Positions 31,687 to 42,925 of a stretch of 53,500 nt of DNA are shown here, piece after piece. The stretch is from Cristatella mucedo (lineage: Eukaryota; Bryozoa; Phylactolaemata; Cristatellidae): positions 4,246,501 through 4,300,000 of the forward strand of contig WPIO01000002.1 in the NCBI GenBank assembly GCA_009760855.2, in the 5' to 3' direction. Position 1 is the stretch's first letter; each line of letters begins with the position of its first letter. The notes below the pieces were generated by a model that had not been told where the DNA came from, did no database searches, and saw only the letters and a program-made list of their open reading frames with translations. The position numbers and the translations under genes were made by a program.

Positions 31687-32385
31687 TAATAATAGTACCA
31701 ATAATAATGCATTTGATATAGCACCCTCACAGAATTCAATCTCTTTCAAGGCACTTTTGATTTGCTGCGAAGGACACACGATTGAATGGTTAGTCGTACC
31801 ATGCTCGATAAACTTCAAGAGTAACGTGGTTATGGGTGACGTGCACAGGGTCGGTATGCAAGTTTGGTTAGTGGCAGCATGTACAGTGTACCCATAAGCA
31901 CATAACGAACGAATCAAATGAACCCACGATATGATGTAGTAAATAGTTGCATGTTTACTTTATTTTTAAATGTGGAAAAGTCAGGAGATGTCACGAGGCA
32001 AGTAGTAAGTGATTTCCAGGCTTTAGAGCTTACAAACTAAAGGCATGGTCTCCAAAGGATTTTATATTTGTACAAAGTATGGGAAAACAGATTCCGAAAA
32101 GCGAGTGGTACGATGCTTAGCCCCTTTGAGAAGTAGATGTGATAGGTAAGCTGGAGCCAAGGAATGAAGGGACCTAAAAGTGAGTCACAACAAATTGAAG
32201 TCAATGCATTGCTTGATTGAGAGTCCGTGCAGGTCGGCGAGAAGTGGTGTGATGTGGCAACTGCAACGCTCGCGGCAGACGAGCCTAGCTAAAGAGTTTT
32301 GCATCAGCTGTAAGCGCCTGAGTGCTCAGGCCGGTGGACCAGCATGCAGTGAGTTTCAAAAGTCAAGATGGCCTAGCATACTGTC
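31687..32385 (-). mobile_element. LINE-A copy, 5'-truncated
   Basis: The minus strand carries an ATTATTATTGG tail, the hairpin (AGTGCCTTGAAAGAGATTGA and GAGGGTGCTATATC), the LINE-A 3' UTR and then C-terminal RT sequence up to about 32385. Frames are broken. The outer stem of the hairpin still pairs despite substitutions. Confidence 0.85.
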
Positions 32386-34076
32386 GCGGATATGTGACGG
32401 CGATTATTCAAGCGCCACAAACCAGCAGAGCGAGAGCCTGTTTCACCGGTAAAACTGGATAAAGTCACCCGTGCTCTCATTGTGCACAGCGAAGCCGTAA
32501 GGTGCTCCGCCGATCTCTCCCAACTGAGAGCTAATGGCAGCTAGCTCGCCATGTACGAAAGCTCCTATTGCCGTCATTCGTGGTTGGCTCGGCTGGTCTC
32601 AGAAGCAACTATTTTTTGAGTTTAAAGTTCGCAATGTTGCAAAACTACCCCAAGCCGGATAGCGAACTGTGGCCGCCCAAGACGTTCGTTGCAGCTGCTA
32701 CCTGTCTCCTTGCAAAACGAAAATCTCTGCTTGCGAGAAACCTATCTCAAGTTTTAGCTAAAGTTCTGGGCGACAGCGAGAGTGAGCGACGCGGCTTCTC
32801 AGAAGTCTATGACTGGAATCAGACTAGGAAGGAAAAGGCGAAGATCTCGCACGCGAGGCTGGAGCGCAGCACGAATGAGAGGGTTCCTACGGCGAAAAGC
32901 GTTCAGCGGCCAAAGGCTAAATGTCGTCGATCGCAGCAGGTCCCCAGATTAGCCAACTCCCCTTGCTCTATTTCAGGGTTTTTTAACGGTGAAGTCCAAC
33001 GCTTTGGCTTAATGTAATTCTGCAAGCTAAGTCGCACTGACGGGTAACGACGCAGATTCAGCGTCCGATGAGCGCAGCTAGCGAGATGGGCCGCTCGGCG
33101 CTCGGTGAACAGAGGAAGCGGAAGTGGCTGCTGCTGATGATTGCATACTTGTGGGCGCTCGCTTTTTACCCTCGAGAGGTGCCTCGAGGAGGCCCGCCGC
33201 CGCGAGGAGGCCAGTGTGAGCGACGGTGAGGGCGACTGGTGCTGCTTCGCCTTCGATTCAGCCAGCGGTGCCACAGTGCTCTCTTGCACGCTTTTACCCA
33301 AGCGGGTGAATTGGAGCCGTTTGGAGACTCGCCGCCATTGTCTCTTTTGGTGTCTTTGACTGACGTGACTGCTGACGTGTACCACTGAAGGATCCACCAT
33401 CATTGGCATGAGGTCCCAAGTTGAGCATGGGAGGAAGCGGGCTTCCATTGGTCACACTGACTTCGCACCAGCGAAGGAGGCACGCCTGCAGGCAGTCTCC
33501 CGATTGGTAGCTGTGGCAATTTATTATGCATCAGTTCGCGGGCTGAGCGCCATGCTGATTACTGTCCCTACGATGCAGCCGTTTGCTGTCAGAAAGCCCC
33601 GAGCAATGCCGAGCGGACAGCAGGGGTTGCATGACTTTATTCAGAAAAAATAAAAAACGTCATCGCAAAAGGAAAGACCAAGAGCTCAGACCATACCATT
33701 GTATTGCCACACCACACCGTACTCACTCGACTTGCATGGGACGTCCAGCGATGGTGCAAAGCGAGACAGAACCCTAGCCTTAGCCCAGAATCTAGCAATG
33801 CCCACGCGTTATTCATAAGGCAAAGACATCAACTTTGTGGCATTGCCAAGTGGTCCCTTACGAGAGTTATTCGACGCAACAGCGTGAGGGCAGCACAAAG
33901 GCACTAAGCGGAGGGTATACTGAGCTGCAGCGAGGTTCGCTGTTCTTTCGGGCCATAGCAGCACCTTTGCAGTGCTATAGCCAAGAAGGACACCACGCAG
34001 CTGACTTTAAAAAGTTAGTGGTTGTTTGCGGATGGTGGCTCGCCAATGGTACTGCTCATGACAGAATTATATAAGG

Positions 34077-34083
<7 letters not shown>
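32386..34083. other. Unannotated GC-rich segment with open frames on both strands
   Basis: The stretch 32,760-33,360 is richer in CpG than its surroundings. Open frames lie at 32568-33017 (+, 149 codons) and 32903-33448 (-, 181 codons). A 53-codon frame starts at 33068 (+) and has a hydrophobic run, WLLLMIAYLWALAF. They overlap and none shows a known domain, so I call no gene. It is a second, weaker promoter-like candidate region. Confidence 0.35.
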
Positions 34084-34133
<50 letters not shown>

Positions 34134-34138
34134 AGGGA
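34084..34138. repeat. (GA)n microsatellite
   Basis: About 22 GA units pass into (GGGA)n at the right end. Confidence 0.97.
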
Positions 34139-36207
34139 TCCAAGGTTATCTCAATTAAATTCTAGCGACTGCCTGATCAATGGATCGCTTTCGCCCTACC
34201 TGGATGTAATAGCAAATATGGTGTCTCCCGAAATTAATTGTGCCGTCATTCTTTCTGTCTGATTAAGCGAACGATGATTTTCGCCTGCAATGGGAGTCGA
34301 TGGGTATGCGTGTGCCAATTCTCAAAGAAATATTAGGTAGCCATCATAGGATCAAACCAGTTTTGACCTTTAGGATCGCCATCTCGAGTATGCGCGGTTG
34401 CCGTCCCTCAGCAGCCTCGCCGCTTTGGCCCTCGTCATTATCGGTCCACTCTAGGGACAATCTTATCGACACACTTCTTGTATTGCTCAGACGTGGAGAA
34501 CCCTCTATGGCGGTAGAGGCACTTTGAATTTTCGACGGTCGTTGCAGGGGTTATGACAGAGAGAACAGAAGTGCTGGACGGAGACTTCGTGGGCGGCCAT
34601 CGATGGTCAGGCTAGATGTCTTTTCAGACAAGCAGTGCGATGTAAGCGATCCCAAAACGATTCAAAGAGGGCGTAGAGGAGTGCATTGCACGTCGTACTG
34701 CTGTCTCGACACTCCATCACGCCAAGGAAGTCAGCGTAGCCACTTCTCCATACATGTTTTCGCGATTGTGAGCTAGAGCCACCTCCGCCAGAGCAACGTG
34801 GCAATCCGCTCGAATCTCGCTGTGGCCCGACCTAAAGCGAATGCAGCCGGCTGTTCGGCTGGCGTTCAAATGATGATCCATACAAAAAAGATCTTCTAAA
34901 AGAGCCTCTGGTGCTTATGTCAGTCCGCTCGGATGCTTCAGTGCCACGTACCCGTCAAGCGTTTCTCACTGGAATGGGCTGTTTTCGAGAGACCAGGCTG
35001 CGATTGCCTTCGACCAAGTTTTATATTGCGTACACTATTAACGGATCGGAATTAAGGTCGGCAGCAGCTAATCGTAAACCGAGCAAGAGCAAGGCACCGC
35101 TACACTTCCCCTCAGCTTCGACGATGCTGGCATGGATTGCATTCTCGATCGCACAGTCGTCCAAAACGCACTGCTGTTCCCAGTAGTTTGCCGTAGCAGC
35201 CCGCCGAAAGGTCTGTAGCAACAGCAGCTACGACGAGCCGCACAGCACAGCAGGCATTTTGCAAGTATGGAGGTTTTCCCAGTTTGTTGCCGTGACCCTT
35301 CCGGAGCCAGGAGAGCCGAGGAATTGTATTAGATAGAGAAAATAACGCTGTAAGTCAATAATTATTCGACACTTGTTAGTAAAATGAGTTGGTTAATGCA
35401 TAGCCACGTGCATTTTCACGTAGCTCCAAATTTACATGCAACCGAAGCATTCTAACCCGGTTAAGAGGTGGAAACCACAATGAGGTGGTCAGCCGTAAAA
35501 TATTTTTGGTCCCGTTTTAATTATAAAAATGGTTCTTGCCGATTATCCTGAATTCGAGTGGTGTCGATCAGCCCCTCAAAACCTTCTTATTTCAATAATG
35601 ACGGAATTTTTCACGTTGCGTTGTATCGACCTCTTTAGTTGCTCCAGGATTCAGCAACGGGATGACCATCTGAAAGATTCACCTGTTGACGAGCACTCCT
35701 CGGTCGCCCGGTTAATTTAATGAGGCCGCATTCATCAGCTGTAGTCAGCTGCAGCCGAAAGTTGCATGGCACACGTCTACAATTAATGGCTTTCGTGCTC
35801 CGTGAGTTGCCGTGCTCGAACATGTTCTGTCCGTTTGCCGAGCACAATTCCTTTAAGACTCGGAACTAAAAACAACAAGTTGATTGTGCGATTTCAACTA
35901 GTAAACAATTACTTAACGAGTTAGTATGAGGCTGTGCCTGCCATTTTGTCCTGCAGATGTTCGTTACAGAGTTGGCTCAGCTCGTGCCTGCAATTCTGGT
36001 TGAGGAAATTTCGGTCGTCAGGTCCTACCGTTCCTCGGAAATACGACAACTGCAGCACACACACTCATGCACGAAATGGTGGTCCGCTCTTCGATCGCGA
36101 ACCACTCATTTCACCGCTTTGGTGCTGATCTTGCTTGATCGGCTCTCTTAGGAAAATCCATTCGAAGCATTCGTGGTACGGAGCCGACGTGAGGGAGCCG
36201 CTGTAGC
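34139..36207. other. Unannotated spacer
   Basis: No gene or repeat family was recognised. Minus-strand frames at 34607-34804 and 35021-35221 have no known motifs. Confidence 0.4.
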
Positions 36208-36655
36208 AGTAGAATGTAATGTAATGTATCTCCGTCAGTAACTCCACAAAGTCATAAAGACATGTGGGTGTTACGCAGGAGAGTTTTGTATAGCGCACTC
36301 ACAGCCTAAGCGGCTTTCGATACGCATTCGGTAGCCAACAGACTTCGTCTCACGCAACAAAGAGAAAGTGGGAAGCATAGCAGAGTTAGGAGAGCAGTTG
36401 AGGTAGTGAGTAGCATAGAAGTAGCAGTTCAGGACCGCTGAAAAAGATGAGCCATAGTCGCAGTAAGAGAGTAGATGTCGTTGCGTAAGAATTGTGGAAG
36501 CGAGTTCCACAGTCTAGGACCTGCAGAGCTAAAGCTTCTGTCGCCAACTGTCTTTAAGCGGAGGAATGGGACAGCTAATTTATTGTCCACACAGGACCTG
36601 AGGGCGCGAACAGGCTGAAACTGATGCAGCAGTTTAGCTAGATACGAAAGTCCTT
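36208..36655 (-). mobile_element. LINE-B 3' end fragment
   Basis: The minus strand has LAKLLHQFQPVRALRSCVDN, KLAVPFLRLKTVGDRSFSSA and GPRLWNSLPQFLRNDIYSL, then the frameshifted continuation ending ECAIQNSPA. The 3' UTR GACTTTGTGGAGTTACTGAC is followed by GGAGATACATTACATTACATT-like repeats (AATGTAATGTAATG on the plus strand, 36213-36226). This copy shows the cleanest LINE-B end, a short (ACATT)n repeat. Confidence 0.9.
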
Positions 36656-36794
36656 CTACTCGGCTATATCGTACTTGGCGAGGTCCACGACCGTGTGTTA
36701 TACGGCCCCTGGAAGCGAGATGGCACAGGGCCCCATGAGATGAGGGTGATAGCAAAAAACGGAGCGTCCTCAGAGCCCACTCTGCATGAGGTTG

Positions 36795-36970
36795 CTAGCC
36801 GATGCAGCTGGTCGCACCCGGCATCATGACGTGGGCCATTTTCCTAACGTCCGAGTTGAGCTTCTCATGCACGCTGCCACTGCAGTTGGTGACATCAATG
36901 AACTTGCCGACGACTGCCAGGCCGTCCGGGTGCTTGAGCGCTGCCAAGGCCTGCAGCTGGCCTGTCAATA
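36795..36970 (-). pseudogene. Fragment resembling alpha-carbonic anhydrase
   Basis: The minus-strand frame reads LQALAALKHPDGLAVVGKFI, then DVTNCSGSVHEKLNSDVRKM, and stops at TAG (36797-36795). The HPDGLAVVGKFIDV stretch is very close to the HPDGLAVLGVFLEV-type strand conserved in alpha-carbonic anhydrases, and the following lysine-leucine-rich stretch has the expected position and character. The three zinc-binding His, which lie upstream in the family, were not found in frame in 36970-37240. It is probably a truncated exon or pseudogene remnant. It may instead be chance over about 18 residues. Confidence 0.35.
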
Positions 36971-37489
36971 TTCTCCAAGCGGTCTGCTAGCAGCGACTCG
37001 GACGCACTACCAGGCCGTTCAATGGCGGAGCCGAGCGCATGCAGTGTCGGAACGAAGCACATCATCGGCCACCTTGGTTCATGAGCTATGATTTCGCAAA
37101 TGGTGGCGCTGACATACACTGGGGAACGTGTATGGCTTTTGGAGGAAGCCAGAACAATCGTGCTGGCGACGACGCACCGTCGTTCTCGAGCCCGGCGTCG
37201 TTGTCCCGACTGTAGCAGGGCACCAAAGGGCCCAAACTGCACGGATCCGGCACTACGCTGCAGCGATCGATGTCGATCGGCGACTTCCTCTGCGAGCTCG
37301 TATTAGTTGGAAGGTTCGGTGGGAAGACAATGGCTGCACGACCTGCAGCAGCAGTTGTAGCAGCAGCAACGGCAGCACTTCCGCAGTCGCTTGCTCGAAC
37401 GCTAGAGGCTGCAGCCTGCAGACGCTAGCCGGACGGTCAAATCCCCATGGCAACCCAGCAGCTGAGCTTCCATGCTAACTTCAGCACAG

Positions 37490-37533
<44 letters not shown>

Positions 37534-38699
37534 GCCTTGTTGCTAACAATTTCTGCTTCGTAGTTCGGATATGGTCAACAACCGATTAGCTACCGACAAC
37601 GCTCGTCCTTTAGAATGAGTTGGGCATTAAACTCGCCAGCACAACGAGCAATCTGACAGACAATCGTAGTAAGCTCGCCCGAGCGCATCACTACCTTGGT
37701 CCATACTGCTTATTGCGTCTGCTATCGCTAGCGGTTCGTTTTGGCACGTTTCCCAAAGTGCACGCCCATGTGGCTTTTGACGTCACCGCTCCGCTTCACA
37801 GTGCACACCCTTGGCCCGGCCGCCAGCGCCGGTTCCAGACGGACGTCGTGTCACCGAACTCGATCCAGGATGTTAGCGGTTAATCTACTCTGTCAGTTGG
37901 CCCCGAGGACAGCTCGCGGCTAAGAGGCTCTGGGTCCGGGTCGCAAGCAGAGGGCTAGACGACCATTACCTCAGTGGACGCTCAACGGAAAACCGACCGG
38001 AAGCCGCCGGATCTGTCTGCTCAGGGCCTCCTCGGAAGCCCGGTACCTGGCGTCAGTGCTGTTGGTAGGGGAAACCCAAATCTGCATGCTGTGAATGACT
38101 AACGGCCTTACACATGGGCTACTCCGGAGTGGCGGGCAGAGCCCGCGAAGCACGAAGTATCCAGATGTGACCTCGGAGGGCGCTAGCTCTTTACTTTGGA
38201 GGGCACTTAAGATGCGATGGGCACTTTAAGAATTCCGCAGAGGAGCAAACACTATTTTTTTTAAATAGTGGGCTCTAAGTCTGCGTTAGCTGATGGACAC
38301 AGTGGAAGAAGATTCGGACGAAAGCCTTTCATTTCAAACCAAGGGAAACCGGGCCGGAGCGCCAGCCTTGCAAGCTGAAGCGCCCAGAAAGTGCACGAGT
38401 GGACCCGCTGTTTCATCTGAATAAAGCCAAATATTAGGCAAGTTGGGCAGACCCAGCGAGGGCTTACGCGGGGACCATCGAAAGGTCCGCTTACAAAACT
38501 CCTTTGCATGCCTGAGCAGTTCCGGAGAATACCAGTAGTTACGTGGGTAGGACTTTTCGGCGTGCATAGTCGGAATCGGTTTCCCTAAAAAAAGCTAAAA
38601 GGCTCACACTAGTTTGAGATGTGTACCGGCCGCGGGAGGGTTTTGATTCTGTGTAGGTACTAAGGAAGTCTGAATTATTCCTTCATGCCACCCGACTGC
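36971..38699. other. GC-rich unannotated segment with (CT)n
   Basis: Apart from the dinucleotide repeat at 37492-37529 no repeat or gene is recognised. Minus-strand frames at 38261-38567 have protein-like stretches (YPRNYWYSPELLRHAKEF) but no family that I know. Confidence 0.35.
37492..37529. repeat. (CT)n microsatellite
   Basis: Nineteen CT units without interruption. Confidence 0.97.
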
Positions 38700-38850
38700 C
38701 GCCCTAGTTTGCCCCAGTGGTTAAGGTACTTGCTTTTAACGACCGAGGTCAAGGTGCTTGCCGGAGACGATCGAGGCCGTGAGTTGATGAATAACGGCAC
38801 ACGTGAAGCGCCTGAATAGAGATTCAGTTCTGTTATGGTGCTAGACAAAT
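38700..38850 (+). mobile_element. SINE-1 copy
   Basis: TTTGCCCCAGTGGTTAAGGT forms the A-box region, and the B-box region GAGGCCGTGAGTTGATGAA has decayed. GTGAAGCGCCTGAATAGAGA then TTCAGTTCTGTTATGGTGCT is the LINE-A-like tail. A GACCGAGGTCAAGGTGCTTG insertion between the boxes is shared with the 29.8 kb copy and suggests a subfamily. Confidence 0.8.
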
Positions 38851-40402
38851 GAAGCGTTTCATTTATTTATGTACATAACTGCACGACAAGGCTTGTGCGT
38901 TGCATGAACAAGTGCCGTAAACGTTACTACTCCGATTTAATTCATTGCGAGGAGTCTACAAGCCATTTTGGAGATACAATCGACCAAGGAATTGCAGGAC
39001 GTCTATTTGAAAAATTGAGTATGTTTACTTACTGCTGAGGAAATTGCATAGCGACGTCGTATGCATTTCGCTGACATAAATATCCTTCGGCGTAGCATTC
39101 ACGGTGGCTCTAGCTTGGCGTCGCTTTGCGGCTAAATGACAGTTTTAATTGAGCTGCAAGAACGTCTTGTCACGTGCTCACAGTTAAGGATTGCCGTGGA
39201 CTGCCAGTTTTCTTAGGAAGTAATTTTTTTGGAAAGCTGCACACTTGCTGTCGTATATGTAGGCGTAATCTTCCAGCATTCTAGAGTATTCTGTAAAGAT
39301 GGAAGCTGCACCTCCTCAAAATTTGGTACCCAAGAGATCGGTGGCTCACTAGGCCGTGAAGATGTTACATTTTCTACGCAACGTTACTTCACCAGACTTT
39401 CCGTTACTTCTCATTCAAGGTAACGCTTTAGCCGCATGTGCCAATCTCAGCAACAGTCCTCTGAATTCTATGCCCCCAGATCAGCAGTTCAAACCCAGTC
39501 GAGGATCGAGGATCAGAGAATAAAAAACGGCGGGAGCGGACACGAGCAATCGCAAGGATGGAGACTGACCGGTGAGAGAGAGGGAGAGAAGGAGAGCGAG
39601 AGAGATAGAGCGAGCGTGAAAGGTGCAGACAGAGAGACATTTATAGATTCAGGAAGAGATAATAACTGCTGTCCAGTTATTACGGGGCGAGAATTTATTG
39701 CTGAGTGACGAGAATGTTCCAGCTTAGTAGCCCATGCTGCATCTTGGCATCTTCAAGGGAAATGGCTTGACTAGGACAAGGTGAAAAACGTTGTCTCGAT
39801 GGCTACACAGTCCGGCTCCAGAAGAGCGATTGCATTGCCTCTCAAAATTGCCGAATGCAAGCTCTTGGCCCTTCTTTTGAAGCAACAACACACGTTCTTG
39901 CTCTCGCACTCTCTCCGCTCCAATCAGTAATCGACTGGGTCTGAGCTTTGTCTCCTGGAAAACCTGGCAGCCATTTTTCGAGCTACCTGTGAATTTCCGG
40001 GAGCAAATTGTGCTAGTTGTATTCCTAGTACAGCTTGAAATCCTACTAATTACTTCAAACAGAGTCGCCAGGCCAAAAAAAAAGTGAAGCTTACGTCATT
40101 GACTGTGGTGTACAGGTGTGGTCCGAGTTGAAGTGAGACCTAGAAAGAAAACTGCTTAAACACAATTGCGTTTTTACGCTCCTGTGTTTTTTCCGCCGCT
40201 TACCCCGATGCTCTTGTCTAAGCAGACCCTGATGTCGGCAGTGCTCCGTAACTGTAAGTAGGCTGACTGAGAAGGCAATGTGATCATCCACTGACGATCC
40301 GTTTCGAAATTAAGCACACAGACGATGGAGACTTCGCCGAGGTGAATCAATCTTGAGGCCGAGGTCTTTGAATTTGAGGACGGCACTTGGCTTGTCAGCA
40401 GC
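38851..40402. other. Unannotated spacer with a purine-rich tract
   Basis: A GA-rich low-complexity tract lies at about 39572-39628. Nothing else was recognised. Confidence 0.4.
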
Positions 40403-40985
40403 TATAATAATAATAATAATAGCATTAGTAATAGTAATAGTAACGTGTTTGTATTGCGCCCTCAGAGAATTTAATCTTGTTTCAGGCACTTTACATTAGC
40501 TGTAAGCGAAGAAATACCATATATTTAGTATTAGCATTTCAGCATGCACAATGTCAACAATGATACCATAATTAGAGATGGTGTGCACAAAGTCAGCATG
40601 CAAAGATGGTTTGTGTCAGCCTCCGCAGCTTCAGCATACATAATCGCACAAACAATGAATCACAAGGACCTCTAAATACTGTGAAAAATTGGTGCCTCAT
40701 TAATTAGGTTTGATTGGTTTTAAGCTTTTGAAAGGAGGACGCCACCCATGTGCAAATTAAGTCGTCAATGAAGGATGCATGGCAATTAAGTGAGTCAAAT
40801 GTGGAGCAAGAATTAGACGGGTTGAAGGATATGTACATAGAGCTGTATGTCGTCGATGTAGAGATAAATTCGGCTACACCGTTTAGTGGTATATATTTGC
40901 TAGGCGGAGAGTAAGGATAATGATAAAAAGCCTAATACCTGGGAGAACCTAAAACCGAACCCCGGGGAAACTTGTAGTTTAAGGT
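40403..40985 (-). mobile_element. LINE-A-related copy with internal deletion
   Basis: The minus strand has an (ATT)n tail, then AAAGTGCCTGAAACAAGATT and AAATTCTCTGAGGGCGCAAT, then the 3' UTR. From about 40770 it matches RT sequence between motifs C and B. The antisense ACCGAACCCCGGGGAAAC at about 40950 corresponds to the PQGSVLGP region. The C-terminal RT portion expected between these parts is missing. Confidence 0.7.
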
Positions 40986-42227
40986 CTTGTGGGGAAGCCA
41001 TATACATGTACCTACCAGCTGTATTGTTGCAGTTGCTTTATAAATCAGGTGTCGATGGCCCGGCCGTATAGTGAGTTCCCTACCATCCAGGCTCCGCTGC
41101 CTCTTTCTGCCCGTCGTACCCTACCTTTTGGCCCCATCTTCTCCGTCTTGTTGTCCAAACCATCGTTGCACGCTCGCTCTGCGTTCTCTTTTCGCGTTAT
41201 TTTCTCTTCGTTTCTCAATTTTCTCGGTCCTTCACTTTGGGAAGTGGAATTCGTCGGAAGCGTACGACGTCGGTGGGAGTCAGTTGGGATGCCGCCGACA
41301 TGCATTTACAAGCCTGAATCCACATTGGCGAAATGCTCCACATTGCTGCCTTTGACGAAACGCTCTGCATTACTGCCTGTTGACAGCTGATAACTAAAAC
41401 CTGAACCAAACTGTCTAGCTTTCTTTTCTGTCCAGATGTTCACCGGCGAGCGATTGCAAACCCAAATCGTAGCAGATGAGCATGCCGTGGTAAATCAGCG
41501 AGCGCTCTGTACGTCACCTGATCCGAAAGAGCTGAGCTCAGCTATACCCTTGGCTCGGTCGCCATGTCCGCGGACCCAGGTGACGCTTGTTTGTCGGAAT
41601 ACCGGCTGCGAGCCTGAGAGCACCAGCCTGAAGCGGCCAAACTCGGGCAGGAGCATACGGGCCGACCGCTATAACCAGCAGCACTGGATGCGACAGCACG
41701 GCGTTGCCTCACTGATGGTCGAGGATTCGTAAGGTGATTGCATAAACGCTGTAAGCCAGCAGGGAAAATTCCTTGCTTGGTTACAACAGTGTCGGAAGGG
41801 TGGAGGGCACTTCCATAGTGCAGTTCCCTGTGCGCCACCCCCTCTAAACTGCTGGCTAATTGCAGCAGGCCTGTAATACATAAAGTGCATCATGCTTCGA
41901 ATTCTCAATCGCTGGGAACTCGTGGATGGCATGACCGGACTAGGAAACACCAATATTTTTATTTCTGAAGCACTTCATGTTGTAAACCTCTCACAAGCCA
42001 GCTAGTCAGCCTTGACTACGTCAGCCGATTAAAGCTGATGAGATCTGATATGATACGGTACTCGGTGCAGTCCGGCTTTCATGAAGCATGCTCATACTAT
42101 GTGACTTGTTTGACGCACTCAGAGCCTAGTAGTGCAGATAGCCAAAAAAGAGTTGCTTCATCGTCGGACCAAGAGCCGAGATATTAAGGGTCAGACGCAC
42201 GCCTAGCTTTACGAGAGCTCTGTACCG
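40986..42227. other. Unannotated segment
   Basis: Minus-strand translation near 41600 reads QTSVTWVRGHGDRAKG, which faintly recalls the WVxGHxG motif of RNase H domains. It is too short to call. No repeat family was recognised. Confidence 0.3.
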
Positions 42228-42440
42228 CTATCGTAATGCTGGCAACACATCATGGTCTTTTTTTAAAGCCGCTACCGAGAAACGCTTCACGTGTCGCTCG
42301 AAATGCTGGGTTACAGCTAGTGAACCTCGTGGCAATTTGGAACTACCTGAGGGGACTCTGGTTGGACAAAAAGGGCACGGGACTTGCTTACGTATGGAAC
42401 TAAGCCCTAAATGTGTGCTGCAGGGGCACCACGTCTTGGT
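42228..42440 (-). pseudogene. Possible zinc-finger remnant
   Basis: The minus-strand frame contains VPCPFCPTRVPSGSS then AVTQHFERHVKRF, giving C-x2-C-x21-H-x3-H. The spacing is longer than a classic C2H2 finger. N-terminal fingers of R2/NeSL-type LINEs have a CPxC...H...H form, so this could be a LINE-C N-terminal remnant. No RT lies next to it. Confidence 0.25.
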
Positions 42441-42839
42441 GCTCGGGGTTCTTGGTACAAAACGTTCGGCGTCGGCCGAAGCAACTTCACAGATAACGTA
42501 CGGACGCATAGATTAAGACCCTCCGGAGACCGGTTGCATGGTTTGTTTTGTTTAACCAGCGAACTCCAGCGCTTAGGCCAAATAACTTGCGGCTAGCAAC
42601 ATCACCGGAGACTGGATGATCCAGCAGAGTCCAATCGTTTATCGGCGAAAGCCGCCGCGGCTAGGCGCCAAAGTCACTTCGAAACGCTGGGGTAGCTGCC
42701 GATTGCATAACTACTTCAGCTCTCGCTTGTTGCCTCGGCAGCTGCGAGGCGGCTCATGACAGGGACGGCCCGTACTCCACGGGGCCGACGCTGACGAAAT
42801 CCGAATGCCGGAGGAACGCTCGCCCCACGCAAAATACCA

Positions 42840-42925
42840 TTCATTTGTATTGCACCCTAATAGAACTTAAACTCTATCCAGGTGTTTTACCTGAGCTCGA
42901 GCGCTCGAGCCCATGACCCAGCCTC
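42840..42925 (-). mobile_element. SINE-1 copy, 3' part
   Basis: The minus strand holds GGTCATGGGCTCGAGCGC (B-box region), then TAAAACACCTGGATAGAGTT and TAAGTTCTATTAGGGTGCAA, followed by TACAAATGAATGG. The head is missing or unrecognisable. The tail stem has A/T in place of G/C at one paired position on both sides. Confidence 0.75.

Noticed and set aside
32568-33448. Overlapping 149-codon (+) and 181-codon (-) frames as genes
   Set aside because: They overlap on opposite strands in GC-rich DNA, are rich in Arg and Ser, and have no known motifs.
34084-37529. (GA)n at 34.1 kb and (CT)n at 37.5 kb as terminal repeats of a 3.4-kb element
   Set aside because: Dinucleotide tracts are common, and no other terminal or internal sequence supports an element.
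39420-39530. Further tRNA-like SINE (GTTCAAACCC)
   Set aside because: A B-box-like match only, with no A box at proper distance and no SINE body.
41560-41680. RNase H-like WVRGHGD motif
   Set aside because: Only one short motif with no neighbouring catalytic Asp/Glu motifs and no adjacent RT in frame.
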